A stretch of 11,185 bases of DNA from Winogradskyella sp. (GTDB lineage: Bacteria > Bacteroidota > Bacteroidia > Flavobacteriales > Flavobacteriaceae). Positions 1 to 6,358 of the stretch are shown here, piece after piece. The translations under genes and the position numbers were made by a program. The stretch lies in contig JASBSE010000365.1 in NCBI GenBank assembly GCA_030149115.1, forward strand, positions 1-11,185, in the 5' to 3' direction. The notes under the pieces are model-generated. The model was not told the DNA's origin. It ran no database searches and saw only the letters and a program-made list of their open reading frames with translations. Every line of letters begins with the position of its first letter. Position 1 is the first letter of the stretch.

Positions 1-697
1 TGTCTATTTTCAGTATGTTAGTGTATATGAAATCTTGGTTTATAGCCTCTTCCTGAAGTTTGTTTTGTGTATAGAAGACGGTATTGGTTTCATCTCGCAT
101 CTCTATACTGTAATCAGGTAAATTATCTGCAAAGGCATCAAGATTTTTCTTAAAATCCATTCCTGCAGTGATGGTACCTTTAAACACATTATCATAATAA
201 ACAGGAACATCTACTAAAAAGGCATATCCTCCCTGAGTCATTTTAGACCAAGGAGTTATATTTGTTGAGCCATCCTTGCTATGTCTAATCCACTCGTCAC
301 GACGATAATCTATTTTAGATATGTCTAACCCAATTGCTGCTTCATTTCCTTTTGTTGGGTTTATTTTGCGAATTATCATTAAGTCGTCTATCCACTCAAT
401 GAATTTGAAAGAAGCATTTTGTTGTAAAAGTAATTCGGCATCATTTTCCCAATAGTTAAAATAATCGCCATTGGTAATCTCAAACCTATATTTTAAGTTT
501 TCTAAACTTTGTATATCTCTCTTGATTATAGAGAGAAACTTTTTAGAAAGAAGTTCACCAGAATTATGGACACGTCTTTGTAATGCTGATTTTTGAGCAG
601 TAACAGACTGGTCCCATAAAAATAGAACGAGCAAATTGAGCAGTAAAAAAGAAAAAAAAGGGATTAAGATCTCTCTTTTTCTAATATTTGAAAACAT
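1..697 (-). CDS. Membrane sensor protein with CHASE-like extracytoplasmic domain (N-terminal part, cut by window edge)
   Basis: This is a partial gene: the 232 N-terminal residues are present and the frame stays open to base 1. The start is the ATG at 697-695, the only in-frame ATG near the beginning. Residues 1-9 are short and basic (MFSNIRKRE). One membrane helix follows at about 11-28, then a soluble segment that should lie outside the inner membrane. That segment carries motifs typical of CHASE-type ligand-sensing domains: FIEWID at 99-104, IRKINPTKGNEAAIGLD at 109-125, and GGYAFLVDVPVY at 156-167 followed by GTITAGMD at 174-181. Proteins with this N-terminus are usually histidine kinases, often with PAS domains, or diguanylate cyclases. 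The output domain lies outside the window, so the type of signalling cannot be decided. It is 54 bases downstream of tdh on the same strand and could be co-transcribed with it or use its own weak promoter. Confidence 0.8.
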   Translation of the reverse strand, partial: MFSNIRKREILIPFFSFLLLNLLVLFLWDQSVTAQKSALQRRVHNSGELLSKKFLSIIKRDIQSLENLKYRFEITNGDYFNYWENDAELLLQQNASFKFIEWIDDLMIIRKINPTKGNEAAIGLDISKIDYRRDEWIRHSKDGSTNITPWSKMTQGGYAFLVDVPVYYDNVFKGTITAGMDFKKNLDAFADNLPDYSIEMRDETNTVFYTQNKLQEEAINQDFIYTNILKID

Positions 698-714
698 TTG
701 AGGCTTTAAAGCGG

Positions 715-722
715 CAAATATA
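715..722 (-). promoter_or_regulatory. Possible -7 box for the CHASE-like sensor gene
   Basis: The minus strand reads TATATTTG, an exact match to the Bacteroidota -7 consensus TAnnTTTG, 17 bases before the sensor's ATG. No TTG is found at the usual -33 distance, so this may be a weak or fortuitous match. Confidence 0.3.
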
Positions 723-751
723 ATAAAATTATGTAAACTAGATAGTTAAGT

Positions 752-1708
752 CTATATATGACTGTATTTTTTATTTAATTCATTTAACATCACTTCCGTC
801 ATAGCATTTAAGTCGAAACTGTGTTGCCAGCTCCAGTCCTTTCGTGCTATAGAATCGTCAATAGATGATGGCCAACTGTCAGCGATAGCTTGTCTAAAAT
901 CTGGTTTGTAACTAATTTTAAAGTCTGGAATATGATGCTTTATACTTTCAAAAATTTCTTTAGGAGTAAATGAAATGGCAGAGAGATTATAAGATGACCT
1001 AATAGTTAAATTCTTAGCAGGAGCTTCCATTAAATCAATAGTCGCTTTTATAGCATCGTCCATAAACATCATTGGTAAGCTTGTGTTTTCAGACAGAAAA
1101 CACTCATAGTTCCCAGTTTTAATAGCTTCATGATAGATCTCTACAGCATAATCTGTGGTGCCACCTCCAGGCATAGCCTTATGACTTATAATACCAGGAT
1201 AACGGATGCTTCTTACATCAACATCATATTTTTTATGGTAGTATTCACACCAACGCTCACCAACTTGTTTGGTAATACCGTATACAGTAGTTGGTTCGCA
1301 AATAGTGTGCTGAGGAGTATTGTCTCTAGGTGTTGTAGGACCAAAAACAGCAATACTGCTAGGCCAATATACTTTTTTTATGGTACCGCCTTTAGCTAGG
1401 TTTAAAACATGAAAAAGCGAATTCATATTAAGATCCCATGCTTCCATAGGATATTTTTCGCCAGTAGCGCTTAGAAGCGCTGCCATAAGATATACCGTGT
1501 CTATATTATGGTTTATACAGCAATCTTTAATGGCATTAAAATTCTTAGCGTCAATAATTTCAAAAGGGCCAGAGTTTACTAAATCTAATTTTCTGGTATT
1601 AATGTCGCTTGCTATAACATTGTCCGCACCATGTATTTCTCTAAGCTTAGTAGTGAGTTCCGTGCCTATTTGTCCACAGGCACCAATGATTAATATTTTA
1701 GAAGGCAT
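752..1708 (-). CDS. tdh: L-threonine 3-dehydrogenase, short-chain (SDR) type
   Basis: The 318-residue protein belongs to the extended SDR (UDP-galactose-epimerase-like) superfamily and to its L-threonine dehydrogenase branch, known from Flavobacterium, Cupriavidus and animal TDH. This is distinct from the zinc-dependent MDR enzyme of E. coli. It oxidises L-threonine with NAD+ to 2-amino-3-oxobutanoate, which glycine C-acetyltransferase then splits to glycine and acetyl-CoA. It acts in the cytoplasm. Visible features are the nucleotide-binding GACGQIG at 9-15 with acidic D35 after the second strand, YWPSSIAVFG at 114-123 supplying the catalytic serine, the YxxxK pair Y143/K147, and GGGTTDYA at 181-188, characteristic of this branch. 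The length is normal for the family. The start is the ATG at 1708. A promoter match lies just upstream and the next gene is divergent, so tdh is probably first in its transcript. No glycine C-acetyltransferase gene is visible here. Confidence 0.93.
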   Translation of the reverse strand: MPSKILIIGACGQIGTELTTKLREIHGADNVIASDINTRKLDLVNSGPFEIIDAKNFNAIKDCCINHNIDTVYLMAALLSATGEKYPMEAWDLNMNSLFHVLNLAKGGTIKKVYWPSSIAVFGPTTPRDNTPQHTICEPTTVYGITKQVGERWCEYYHKKYDVDVRSIRYPGIISHKAMPGGGTTDYAVEIYHEAIKTGNYECFLSENTSLPMMFMDDAIKATIDLMEAPAKNLTIRSSYNLSAISFTPKEIFESIKHHIPDFKISYKPDFRQAIADSWPSSIDDSIARKDWSWQHSFDLNAMTEVMLNELNKKYSHI

Positions 1709-1728
1709 AAGTGTAATTAAAGGATTCT

Positions 1729-1756
1729 CAAAAATATGAAGAATTTAGATGTTCAA
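1729..1756 (-). promoter_or_regulatory. Bacteroidota-type promoter of tdh
   Basis: On the minus strand there is TTG (1756-1754), a 17-base spacer, and TATTTTTG (1736-1729), which fits TTG-N17-23-TAnnTTTG exactly. Transcription would start near 1722, leaving a leader of about 14 bases before the tdh ATG. Confidence 0.6.
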
Positions 1757-1874
1757 AAATTAAAATTTTCAAAAAAAATAATGTTTAAGTAAAAAGTTGA
1801 TAATCTATATTTTAAGAATATACTATAATATGAAAATATTAGTTTCAGTATATTTACAGCAAATAAATTACTTT

Positions 1875-2402
1875 ATGAGAGTTGGGCTTATTCTTTTTAA
1901 TCTATGTTTTCTTCTTCTTTTTAATTGCGGTGAGGATATGCCATCTTCTGAAATAAAGACTGAAGAAAATAAAGGACAACAGCCTGTAATTACCGCTAAA
2001 GCTATTGAAGGTTTTAAATATACAGATTACGTATTGAGTACAAGGGGTGAAAATGCTGTTGCAAATTGGGCTAAATATCAAGAATTAGCTATACAGGTTA
2101 ATTATCTCAAAAAAGCGGATTTATCATTTTTTAATGGAGATAAGGCCCTTTTAAAAGGATTTATAGATACTCTGAAGTTGAAAACGCCTCCAATACTTAC
2201 CTCAAATCCAATAATTTCTAGAACTGCAATTATTGAAACTTCCATTTTAAGATTGAATGAAAATTTAACGCTGGATAATATTGATAACCAGCTAAAACTT
2301 GAAAGTGTAAAAGAGGTACTGGTTGCATTTTCTAATCTTAACTATCAGATTAATAAAAAATTAGAACGCGATTTCTATGAAAAAATACAATCTGAATATT
2401 AG
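1875..2402 (+). CDS. Small lipoprotein of unknown function
   Basis: The reading frame opens at a TTG at 1797, but the best start is the ATG at 1875. From there the protein begins with a compact lipoprotein signal (MRV, a hydrophobic stretch, then LLLFNC with the lipidated cysteine at residue 18) and is 175 residues long. Earlier in-frame starts (TTG 1797, ATG 1830) would put a second hydrophobic stretch in front. The lipobox is unusual in having Asn rather than Gly, Ala or Ser just before the Cys. Acidic residues directly after the Cys (GEDMPSSE) resemble the surface-export signals described for Bacteroidota lipoproteins. The mature part is mostly polar and helical and matches no family I recognise. 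It is transcribed divergently from tdh and ends at a strong bidirectional terminator, so it is probably a single-gene unit. Confidence 0.72.
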   Translation: MRVGLILFNLCFLLLFNCGEDMPSSEIKTEENKGQQPVITAKAIEGFKYTDYVLSTRGENAVANWAKYQELAIQVNYLKKADLSFFNGDKALLKGFIDTLKLKTPPILTSNPIISRTAIIETSILRLNENLTLDNIDNQLKLESVKEVLVAFSNLNYQINKKLERDFYEKIQSEY

Positions 2403-2420
2403 ATAAAAATATTGTAATAC

Positions 2421-2458
2421 AACAAAAAATGCTGCCCTATTGGGCAGCATTTTTTGTT
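2421..2458. terminator. Bidirectional intrinsic terminator
   Basis: A perfect inverted repeat with 17-bp arms (2421-2437 and 2442-2458) encloses a four-base TATT loop. The GC-rich inner stem is ATGCTGCCC/GGGCAGCAT, flanked by an A run on the left and a T run on the right, so it can terminate transcripts from both directions. It sits between the convergent lipoprotein (plus) and TPR (minus) genes. Confidence 0.92.
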
Positions 2459-2479
2459 TAAAGCAATTAGAAAAATGAC

Positions 2480-3190
2480 TTAATTCTTTTTATTCGCAGC
2501 AGCAGCTTGTTGTGCTTTCTGGCTTTCTAAACCTTGTCTGCTAACTTTTGCAAGATTAAAATTAGGATCAATAGCTAAGGCATCGTTCATAAGTTTAATT
2601 GCGGCATCAACATTTGCTGTTCTGTTCTCGGTAAACGTTAATAAACCTTTCAAGCATAAAAGTGCTGCTTTCATAGATGTTTCGTATGGTTGCTGAGTTT
2701 CGTAAAAGGCACGTTTCATATCATCTTTTACATTAGCAAGACCATATTCAATATTAGATTTTGCACCGGCTAAATCTTTCACCTGAATTTTCATGTCAGC
2801 CATTTCATAAGCTAAATAAACGCTAGGTTCTCTTTTAAATAAAACCTCATAGTGTTCTAAAGCCAATTTTGGCTGATTAAGGTTTTTAAGTGCTAAAGCT
2901 TTCACTTCAACATTCATATCAGAGTCTGAATCGTTTTTTTCTACACCAATAGTGTTAAGCGCTTGCAAATATTTACCTTCAGAAAGGTATAAATATGCTA
3001 AGGTGTCTTTTCTTGCTACAGAAGGTTCTAATATATTAAGGTGTGTTAAGGCGTTAATAATACCTTGTACATCACCTTGCTTTTTCATCTCCTTGTAATA
3101 AGCCTCGTAGTGTGTTTTTAAATCTGCATTACTCTGGGCAAAAACACTTACCGAGAAAAGCATGACAACTGCAATTGTAATCTGTTTCAT
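2480..3190 (-). CDS. Exported TPR-repeat protein
   Basis: The protein has 236 residues and starts at the ATG at 3190. A standard signal peptide (residues 1-18, VFA|QS) predicts export, probably to the periplasm. The rest is helical, with degenerate tetratricopeptide repeats: around 64-80 (LAYLYLSEGKYLQALNT), 96-146 (VKALALKNLNQPKLALEHY and the following helices), and 173-215 (AALLCLKGLL and AIKLMNDALAIDPNF, a clear TPR second helix). The C-terminus is a low-complexity Gln/Ala/Lys/Asn tail. TPR proteins of this kind act as scaffolds in protein complexes; no catalytic residues are apparent and the partner is unknown. It lies 70 bases downstream of the SDR gene on the same strand, with no terminator between them that I can see, so the two may form an operon. 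It ends at the bidirectional terminator. Confidence 0.85.
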   Translation of the reverse strand: MKQITIAVVMLFSVSVFAQSNADLKTHYEAYYKEMKKQGDVQGIINALTHLNILEPSVARKDTLAYLYLSEGKYLQALNTIGVEKNDSDSDMNVEVKALALKNLNQPKLALEHYEVLFKREPSVYLAYEMADMKIQVKDLAGAKSNIEYGLANVKDDMKRAFYETQQPYETSMKAALLCLKGLLTFTENRTANVDAAIKLMNDALAIDPNFNLAKVSRQGLESQKAQQAAAANKKN

Positions 3191-3260
3191 TATAAATATA
3201 AATTTTGAGGGCTAAAACTATAAAATTTTGATAATATAGCTCTTAATAAACTATTAATTT

Positions 3261-4070
3261 CTATAGTGCCTGTTTAAAACTGTAATTCAAAAGCTGTTCC
3301 AACTTTGTACTTTCTATTATTTTTCCGTCACTTTTTTCTAAATCGTTAAATTTTGGCAAGTCTAGTTGATGCTCTTTACAATAAGCAGTGTAGTAATCTT
3401 TTTTTGTTGGATGATTAGGGTATGCTGCATTAAATACTTTATTCCACATATTATTTTTTAAGATTAAAGTAATGATGTTAATACAGTCTTCTTTATGAAT
3501 GAGATTTACAGGAGCATTTGGATTAGAAAGGTTTGTTTTACCTGCTAAGTATATTGCTGGGTGTCTTTGCGCATCGAATAAACCACCAAACCGAATAATA
3601 GTTGTATTAAAATTGGTGTTTTTTTTAAGTATATCTTCTATTGCAATAAGTTGTTTACTGCTGTTAGAGGCTGCATTTGGTACAGAATCAGCATTAACAA
3701 TAGGGAAATGTACTTCGTCTTCAAAAACAGAAGTAGAACTTATGTAAATAATGTTTTTAATGTTTTCAGATTGAATAGCATTAATTAAATGCCATATTTC
3801 TGCTATATGATTTTTGTTTGGGTTTTTTCTTAAACCAGGTGGAATATTTATTATTACAGTGTCACTTCCTTTTAAAAAATCATTATAATCTCCAATTATT
3901 CCATCTTCGTTTAACTGAATTTTAAATGCTTCAATATTGGCATCACTAATTGCTTTTAGTTTTCCTTCTGATGTTGAAGACCCTTTTACTTTGTAGCCCT
4001 TATCTACAAAGTTTTTTGCAAGTGGAAAACCAAGCCAGCCACAGCCAATAACGCTAATTTGTTTCTTCAA
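3261..4070 (-). CDS. Atypical SDR / NAD(P)-binding epimerase-family protein (YeeZ-like)
   Basis: The 269-residue protein has a Rossmann fold with the nucleotide-binding motif GCGWLG at 9-14 and a second conserved strand, IIYISSTSVF, at 107-116. This layout matches the atypical SDR group that includes E. coli YeeZ. At the place where active SDRs carry YxxxK, the sequence is SNSSK (135-139): the lysine is present but the catalytic tyrosine is replaced by serine. It may therefore bind a dinucleotide without classical SDR chemistry. Substrate and pathway are unknown. The start appears to be a TTG at 4070-4068: the protein then begins MKKQISVIGCG, the expected distance before the Rossmann motif, and there is no in-frame ATG just upstream. 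The gene diverges from the CBS-domain gene and precedes the TPR gene. Confidence 0.8.
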   Translation of the reverse strand: MKKQISVIGCGWLGFPLAKNFVDKGYKVKGSSTSEGKLKAISDANIEAFKIQLNEDGIIGDYNDFLKGSDTVIINIPPGLRKNPNKNHIAEIWHLINAIQSENIKNIIYISSTSVFEDEVHFPIVNADSVPNAASNSSKQLIAIEDILKKNTNFNTTIIRFGGLFDAQRHPAIYLAGKTNLSNPNAPVNLIHKEDCINIITLILKNNMWNKVFNAAYPNHPTKKDYYTAYCKEHQLDLPKFNDLEKSDGKIIESTKLEQLLNYSFKQAL

Positions 4071-4095
4071 AATATGAGAATAATTTTAAGTTAAA

Positions 4096-4116
4096 AATAC
4101 GCAACAATTGCGTATT
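4096..4116. repeat. 9-bp perfect inverted repeat in a divergent promoter region
   Basis: AATACGCAA and TTGCGTATT (4096-4104 and 4108-4116) are separated by three bases. The element lies between the divergent SDR and CBS genes, 26 bases before the SDR start and just upstream of the CBS promoter. It could be the operator of a dimeric regulator. T runs also follow it on both strands, so a small terminator-like hairpin is an alternative. Confidence 0.5.
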
Positions 4117-4128
4117 ATTTTTTTCATT

Positions 4129-4158
4129 TTGCTAACCAATTAATTTTCAGTAACTTTA
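4129..4158 (+). promoter_or_regulatory. Promoter of the CBS-domain gene
   Basis: TTG (4129-4131), a 19-base spacer and TAACTTTA (4151-4158) match the Bacteroidota promoter pattern except for the last base of the -7 box. Transcription would begin near 4165, about 18 bases before the ATG at 4183. Confidence 0.5.
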
Positions 4159-4182
4159 AATAAACACTAAAATTTAAATGTT

Positions 4183-4665
4183 ATGGGAATAAAAAGTTTT
4201 CAAGGTGCACGTAAGCAACAACAGAATACTGTACCAGCAACAGCACTAAAAGTAAGGGACTACATGTCTACTAATCTTATAACGTTTAAACCAGAACAAA
4301 CGGTACAAGAGGTTGTAGAGTCTTTAATAAAGTATAAAATTTCTGGTGGACCAGTAGTTAATGACAGACAAGAGTTGGTTGGTATTATCTCTGAAGGGGA
4401 TTGCCTTAAACAACTTAGTGAAAGTCGTTATTATAACATGCCTTTAGAGCACGATAATGTAGAAAAGCGTATGGCAAGAGATGTTGAAACCATTGACGGC
4501 AACATGGATGTTTTTGATGCTGCCAATAAATTTTTAAACTCTAAGCGCAGACGTTTTCCAATAGTAGAAAATGGCAAATTGGTAGGTCAGATTAGTCAAA
4601 AAGATATTCTTAAGGCAGCTTTAGAACTTAAAGGTGAAAACTGGAACAGTACTACTAAAGGCTAA
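4183..4665 (+). CDS. Two-CBS-domain protein
   Basis: The 160-residue protein consists almost entirely of a CBS pair (Bateman module). The first CBS domain spans about 23-80 (VRDYMSTNLITFKPEQTVQEVV, then GGPVVND and LVGIISEGDCL). The second spans about 92-148 (RMARDVETIDGNMDVFDAA, then RRFPIVENGKLVGQISQKDIL). Such pairs usually bind adenine nucleotides and act as energy or ligand sensors. Here there is no attached enzyme, transporter or DNA-binding domain, so it would have to act on a partner protein. It has no signal peptide and should be cytoplasmic. The start is the ATG at 4183, with a promoter match upstream. Its stop codon overlaps the stop of the convergent zinc-ribbon gene, leaving no space for a terminator. 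Confidence 0.92.
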   Translation: MGIKSFQGARKQQQNTVPATALKVRDYMSTNLITFKPEQTVQEVVESLIKYKISGGPVVNDRQELVGIISEGDCLKQLSESRYYNMPLEHDNVEKRMARDVETIDGNMDVFDAANKFLNSKRRRFPIVENGKLVGQISQKDILKAALELKGENWNSTTKG

Positions 4666-5012
4666 TCGTCTCGTTTTACCAAAGCATAATAATCTCCTTC
4701 TAAAGGTAAATACCCTTGATCGTACACAAAGTAATATATTGCCCCTGCTTTTGTGGTGTATATGCTTGTGAAATAGTTAAAATCAAACCCTTTCTCTATA
4801 AGTTTGGCTCTAGAACATTTGGTCTTTTTATTAGGATTGAGAGCTTCTAATATTCTGTAGTTTTTTCTAAGTCTATTATTAGTGTTTCTTATAAGATTTT
4901 TAGAGTCTTTGTTAATGCGATTATTGTGTGCATTTCTGCAACTATCACTACAAAACTTTTTGTCAATTCGACCAACAATTCTATCTCCGCACTCAGGACA
5001 CTTTTTATGCAT
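4662..5012 (-). CDS. Small zinc-ribbon-like protein conserved in flavobacteria
   Basis: The chosen start is the ATG at 5012 (116 residues, beginning MHKKCPECGD). A TTG at 5036 would add eight residues that look like leader. Four cysteines form a zinc-ribbon-like knuckle near the N-terminus: C5 and C8 (CPEC), C21 and C25 (FCSDSC). An Asn/Arg/Lys-rich helix (30-55) follows, then a compact C-terminal part containing LNPNKKTK, GFDFNYFT and YYALV. To my recollection the arrangement resembles a small protein widespread in Flavobacteriaceae, with no assigned function. The positive charge and zinc knuckle would suit binding nucleic acid or protein, but this is inference. It is cytoplasmic and convergent with the CBS gene, sharing the four bases 4662-4665. 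Confidence 0.78.
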   Translation of the reverse strand: MHKKCPECGDRIVGRIDKKFCSDSCRNAHNNRINKDSKNLIRNTNNRLRKNYRILEALNPNKKTKCSRAKLIEKGFDFNYFTSIYTTKAGAIYYFVYDQGYLPLEGDYYALVKRDD

Positions 5013-5036
5013 ATGCTTGTTTTTATAACAATACAA

Positions 5037-5069
5037 ATTACAAAATATTAAATTACAAAAGATTACAAA
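5037..5069. repeat. Three copies of ATTACAAA upstream of the zinc-ribbon gene
   Basis: The octamer ATTACAAA occurs at 5037-5044, 5052-5059 and 5062-5069 (TTTGTAAT on the minus strand), immediately upstream of the minus-strand gene starting at 5012. The spacings of 15 and 10 bases are not a uniform array. They may be regulatory sites or a chance result of AT-rich composition. Confidence 0.35.
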
Positions 5070-5123
5070 GAAGCTGAAAGGCTTTTCTTATAGAATATTA
5101 CTATATATCTAAGTTTTATTCTT

Positions 5124-5131
5124 TACATTTG
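5124..5131 (+). promoter_or_regulatory. -7 box upstream of the candidate small RNA
   Basis: TACATTTG is an exact match to TAnnTTTG on the plus strand, in a region without plus-strand protein genes. There is no TTG at the normal -33 distance, so the match is incomplete. Confidence 0.4.
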
Positions 5132-5137
5132 AAACGT

Positions 5138-5227
5138 TAAGATTTATAAGGGGAATCTTAATATAATCCATTGAACTATTAAAATTAATAGCCAACACAA
5201 GGCACCTCTGCATAGAGGTGCTTTTTT
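5138..5227 (+). ncRNA. Candidate small non-coding RNA, about 90 nt
   Basis: No plus-strand ATG occurs between 5131 and 5227, yet the stretch has the layout of an independent transcript. A -7 box lies at 5124-5131. An 8-bp inverted repeat, TTAAGATT/AATCTTAA, follows at 5137-5161 with a purine-rich loop ending in GGGG. A second inverted repeat, CTATTAA/TTAATAG, is at 5176-5191. A GC-rich intrinsic terminator comes last, at 5202-5227. The terminator is directional: the T run is on the plus strand only, and the nearest plus-strand gene ends over 500 bases earlier with a minus-strand gene in between. The 5' end is set only approximately from the -7 box; a start inside the first repeat is possible. 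It matches no RNA family I recognise. The alternative is a terminator for a very long 3' end of the CBS transcript. Confidence 0.42.
5202..5227 (+). terminator. Plus-strand intrinsic terminator
   Basis: The stem GCACCTCT/AGAGGTGC (5202-5209 and 5214-5221) with a GCAT loop is followed by six T residues (5222-5227). On the minus strand the hairpin is followed by CTTGTGTT, not a T run, so it should act on plus-strand transcripts only. It therefore does not serve the minus-strand gene that ends at 5261. Confidence 0.75.
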
Positions 5228-5260
5228 ATAGAGGTATACTAAAGTGTTGTTTAGAATGTT

Positions 5261-5728
5261 TTAGGATATTGATTCCCACTCATTCTGTACTTTGTTTAGT
5301 TTTATTAAGTATGGAATTAGAAGAGCCAACTCTAACCTAATTGTAATAATAGATCCGTCTTGAACAAAGGGCAGAATTAGCATAGAAGCGATGCAAAGAA
5401 CAATTCCGATAATGGCGTCTACTTTTCCAATTTTTATGGCAAAATCTTTTTCAAACCATAATGCGAATGCTGTAATTCCTTTTAGAAACCCAATTGAAAT
5501 AACCATTAGCCCGATTAAAGAAAAAGGTTCGTTTGTTTCAAATCCATAAAAGGCAAGGTCAGGCTTAATATTTGTAAACCCTAGAATTAAACAAACTAAA
5601 GCCAGAACTCCAAATAGCATAAAAAGCCAACAGAAAAGTTGAATCCACCACGGAAGAAGTTTTCTTCTTCTAGAAGTATTATTTTCGAATTCTTCGAATA
5701 AGCTTTCTGTAGAGGTGGTTTCTTCCAT
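5261..5728 (-). CDS. Four-helix membrane protein of unknown function
   Basis: The protein has 155 residues and starts at the ATG at 5728. An acidic, polar N-terminal tail (1-19) is followed by a basic patch RRRK (20-23), then hydrophobic segments at about 29-51, 68-91, 100-120 and a weaker one at 127-143 ending in IPYLIKLNK. The positive-inside rule puts the N-terminus in the cytoplasm. No motif of a known transporter or enzyme is visible. It is the last gene of the ten-gene minus-strand run. Its ATG is only 14 bases after the stop of the upstream secreted-protein gene, so the two are very likely co-transcribed. I see no good terminator after it on the minus strand. Confidence 0.75.
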   Translation of the reverse strand: MEETTSTESLFEEFENNTSRRRKLLPWWIQLFCWLFMLFGVLALVCLILGFTNIKPDLAFYGFETNEPFSLIGLMVISIGFLKGITAFALWFEKDFAIKIGKVDAIIGIVLCIASMLILPFVQDGSIITIRLELALLIPYLIKLNKVQNEWESIS

Positions 5729-5742
5729 ATTTTTTAAAGTTT

Positions 5743-6303
5743 CTAATCTAAATCAAACGTAGGTGTAACGCAAGAAATAAGTTTATCATTAACAGTAGCT
5801 CCTACATACCCAAGGCCTTTTAAGTAATAAAATTTGAATGTGCCGTTTTTTAAATTAGCTTCAATTACCATTAGGTTTTTGTAATTGCACAAAGGTGTTT
5901 TTAATGTTCCGTTATAAGTAAGAATCGTGTATTCGCCTTCACCACTTGCAGTTTTCCAATTGTGCCCTTTTTTAAACTTTGCGTTGTATCGTATGGTTTC
6001 GTTTTCGCAACATTCTTCATATTGATAAATGACTCCGTCTTCTTCTCTTAGATATAGCTTCTCGGTATTACCACTTTCCCATTTCTGTAAATACTCAAAA
6101 TAAGTCTTTCCGTTAAGTTCTTTGGTGCCATTTTTTGTTTCAACATAATGTGTATCTGCCCAAAAGAATTTTTTCTCTTTAATCACAAGTGGAAAGTAGC
6201 TTCCATCTTTATTCTCATCACAGAAGTTTTGACCTTCCTTGAGTTGTGCAAACATTTTTGGAATCGTTAAAAGAACTAGTATTAAGATAAGTGCTTTTCT
6301 CAT
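5743..6303 (-). CDS. Secreted cysteine-containing protein of unknown function
   Basis: The frame opens with a TTG at 6309, but the ATG at 6303 gives the proper signal peptide start (MRKALILIL), so the protein has 186 residues. Cleavage is predicted at MFA|QL (19/20). The mature protein is probably beta-rich, with five cysteines (28, 98, 99, 139, 178) that could form disulfides outside the cytoplasm. The C-terminal stretch with FKFYYLKGLGYVG (157-169) resembles a pattern common in secreted Bacteroidota proteins of unknown role. No catalytic motif or T9SS sorting tail is visible. It lies 55 bases downstream of the 32-residue lipoprotein and 14 bases upstream of the four-helix membrane protein. 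Confidence 0.75.
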   Translation of the reverse strand: MRKALILILVLLTIPKMFAQLKEGQNFCDENKDGSYFPLVIKEKKFFWADTHYVETKNGTKELNGKTYFEYLQKWESGNTEKLYLREEDGVIYQYEECCENETIRYNAKFKKGHNWKTASGEGEYTILTYNGTLKTPLCNYKNLMVIEANLKNGTFKFYYLKGLGYVGATVNDKLISCVTPTFDLD

Positions 6304-6358
6304 AATCAATTTTTAGAGTACATTATTTATTTGTTTTTTAAACACATTCAGTATGTAA

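Noticed and set aside
1130..1399. Plus-strand 89-codon frame inside tdh
   Set aside because: It lies wholly within the well-supported threonine dehydrogenase gene on the other strand and has no recognisable protein character.
1497..1739. Plus-strand 80-codon frame overlapping the 5' end of tdh
   Set aside because: It is the antisense shadow of the dehydrogenase and covers its promoter; nothing supports translation.
3499..3747. Plus-strand 82-codon frame inside the atypical SDR gene
   Set aside because: It is antisense to a gene with clear Rossmann motifs, and the composition is that of a shadow frame.
4096..4124. Plus-strand intrinsic terminator between the divergent SDR and CBS genes
   Set aside because: The hairpin is followed by seven T residues, but no plus-strand transcript is expected to arrive from upstream. 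The stem has little GC, so an operator is the more economical reading.
5212..5235. Direct repeat ATAGAGGT on both sides of the T run of the terminator
   Set aside because: The second copy at 5228-5235 could pair with the terminator arm, but the upstream pairing is closer and sufficient; it is probably a small duplication without function.
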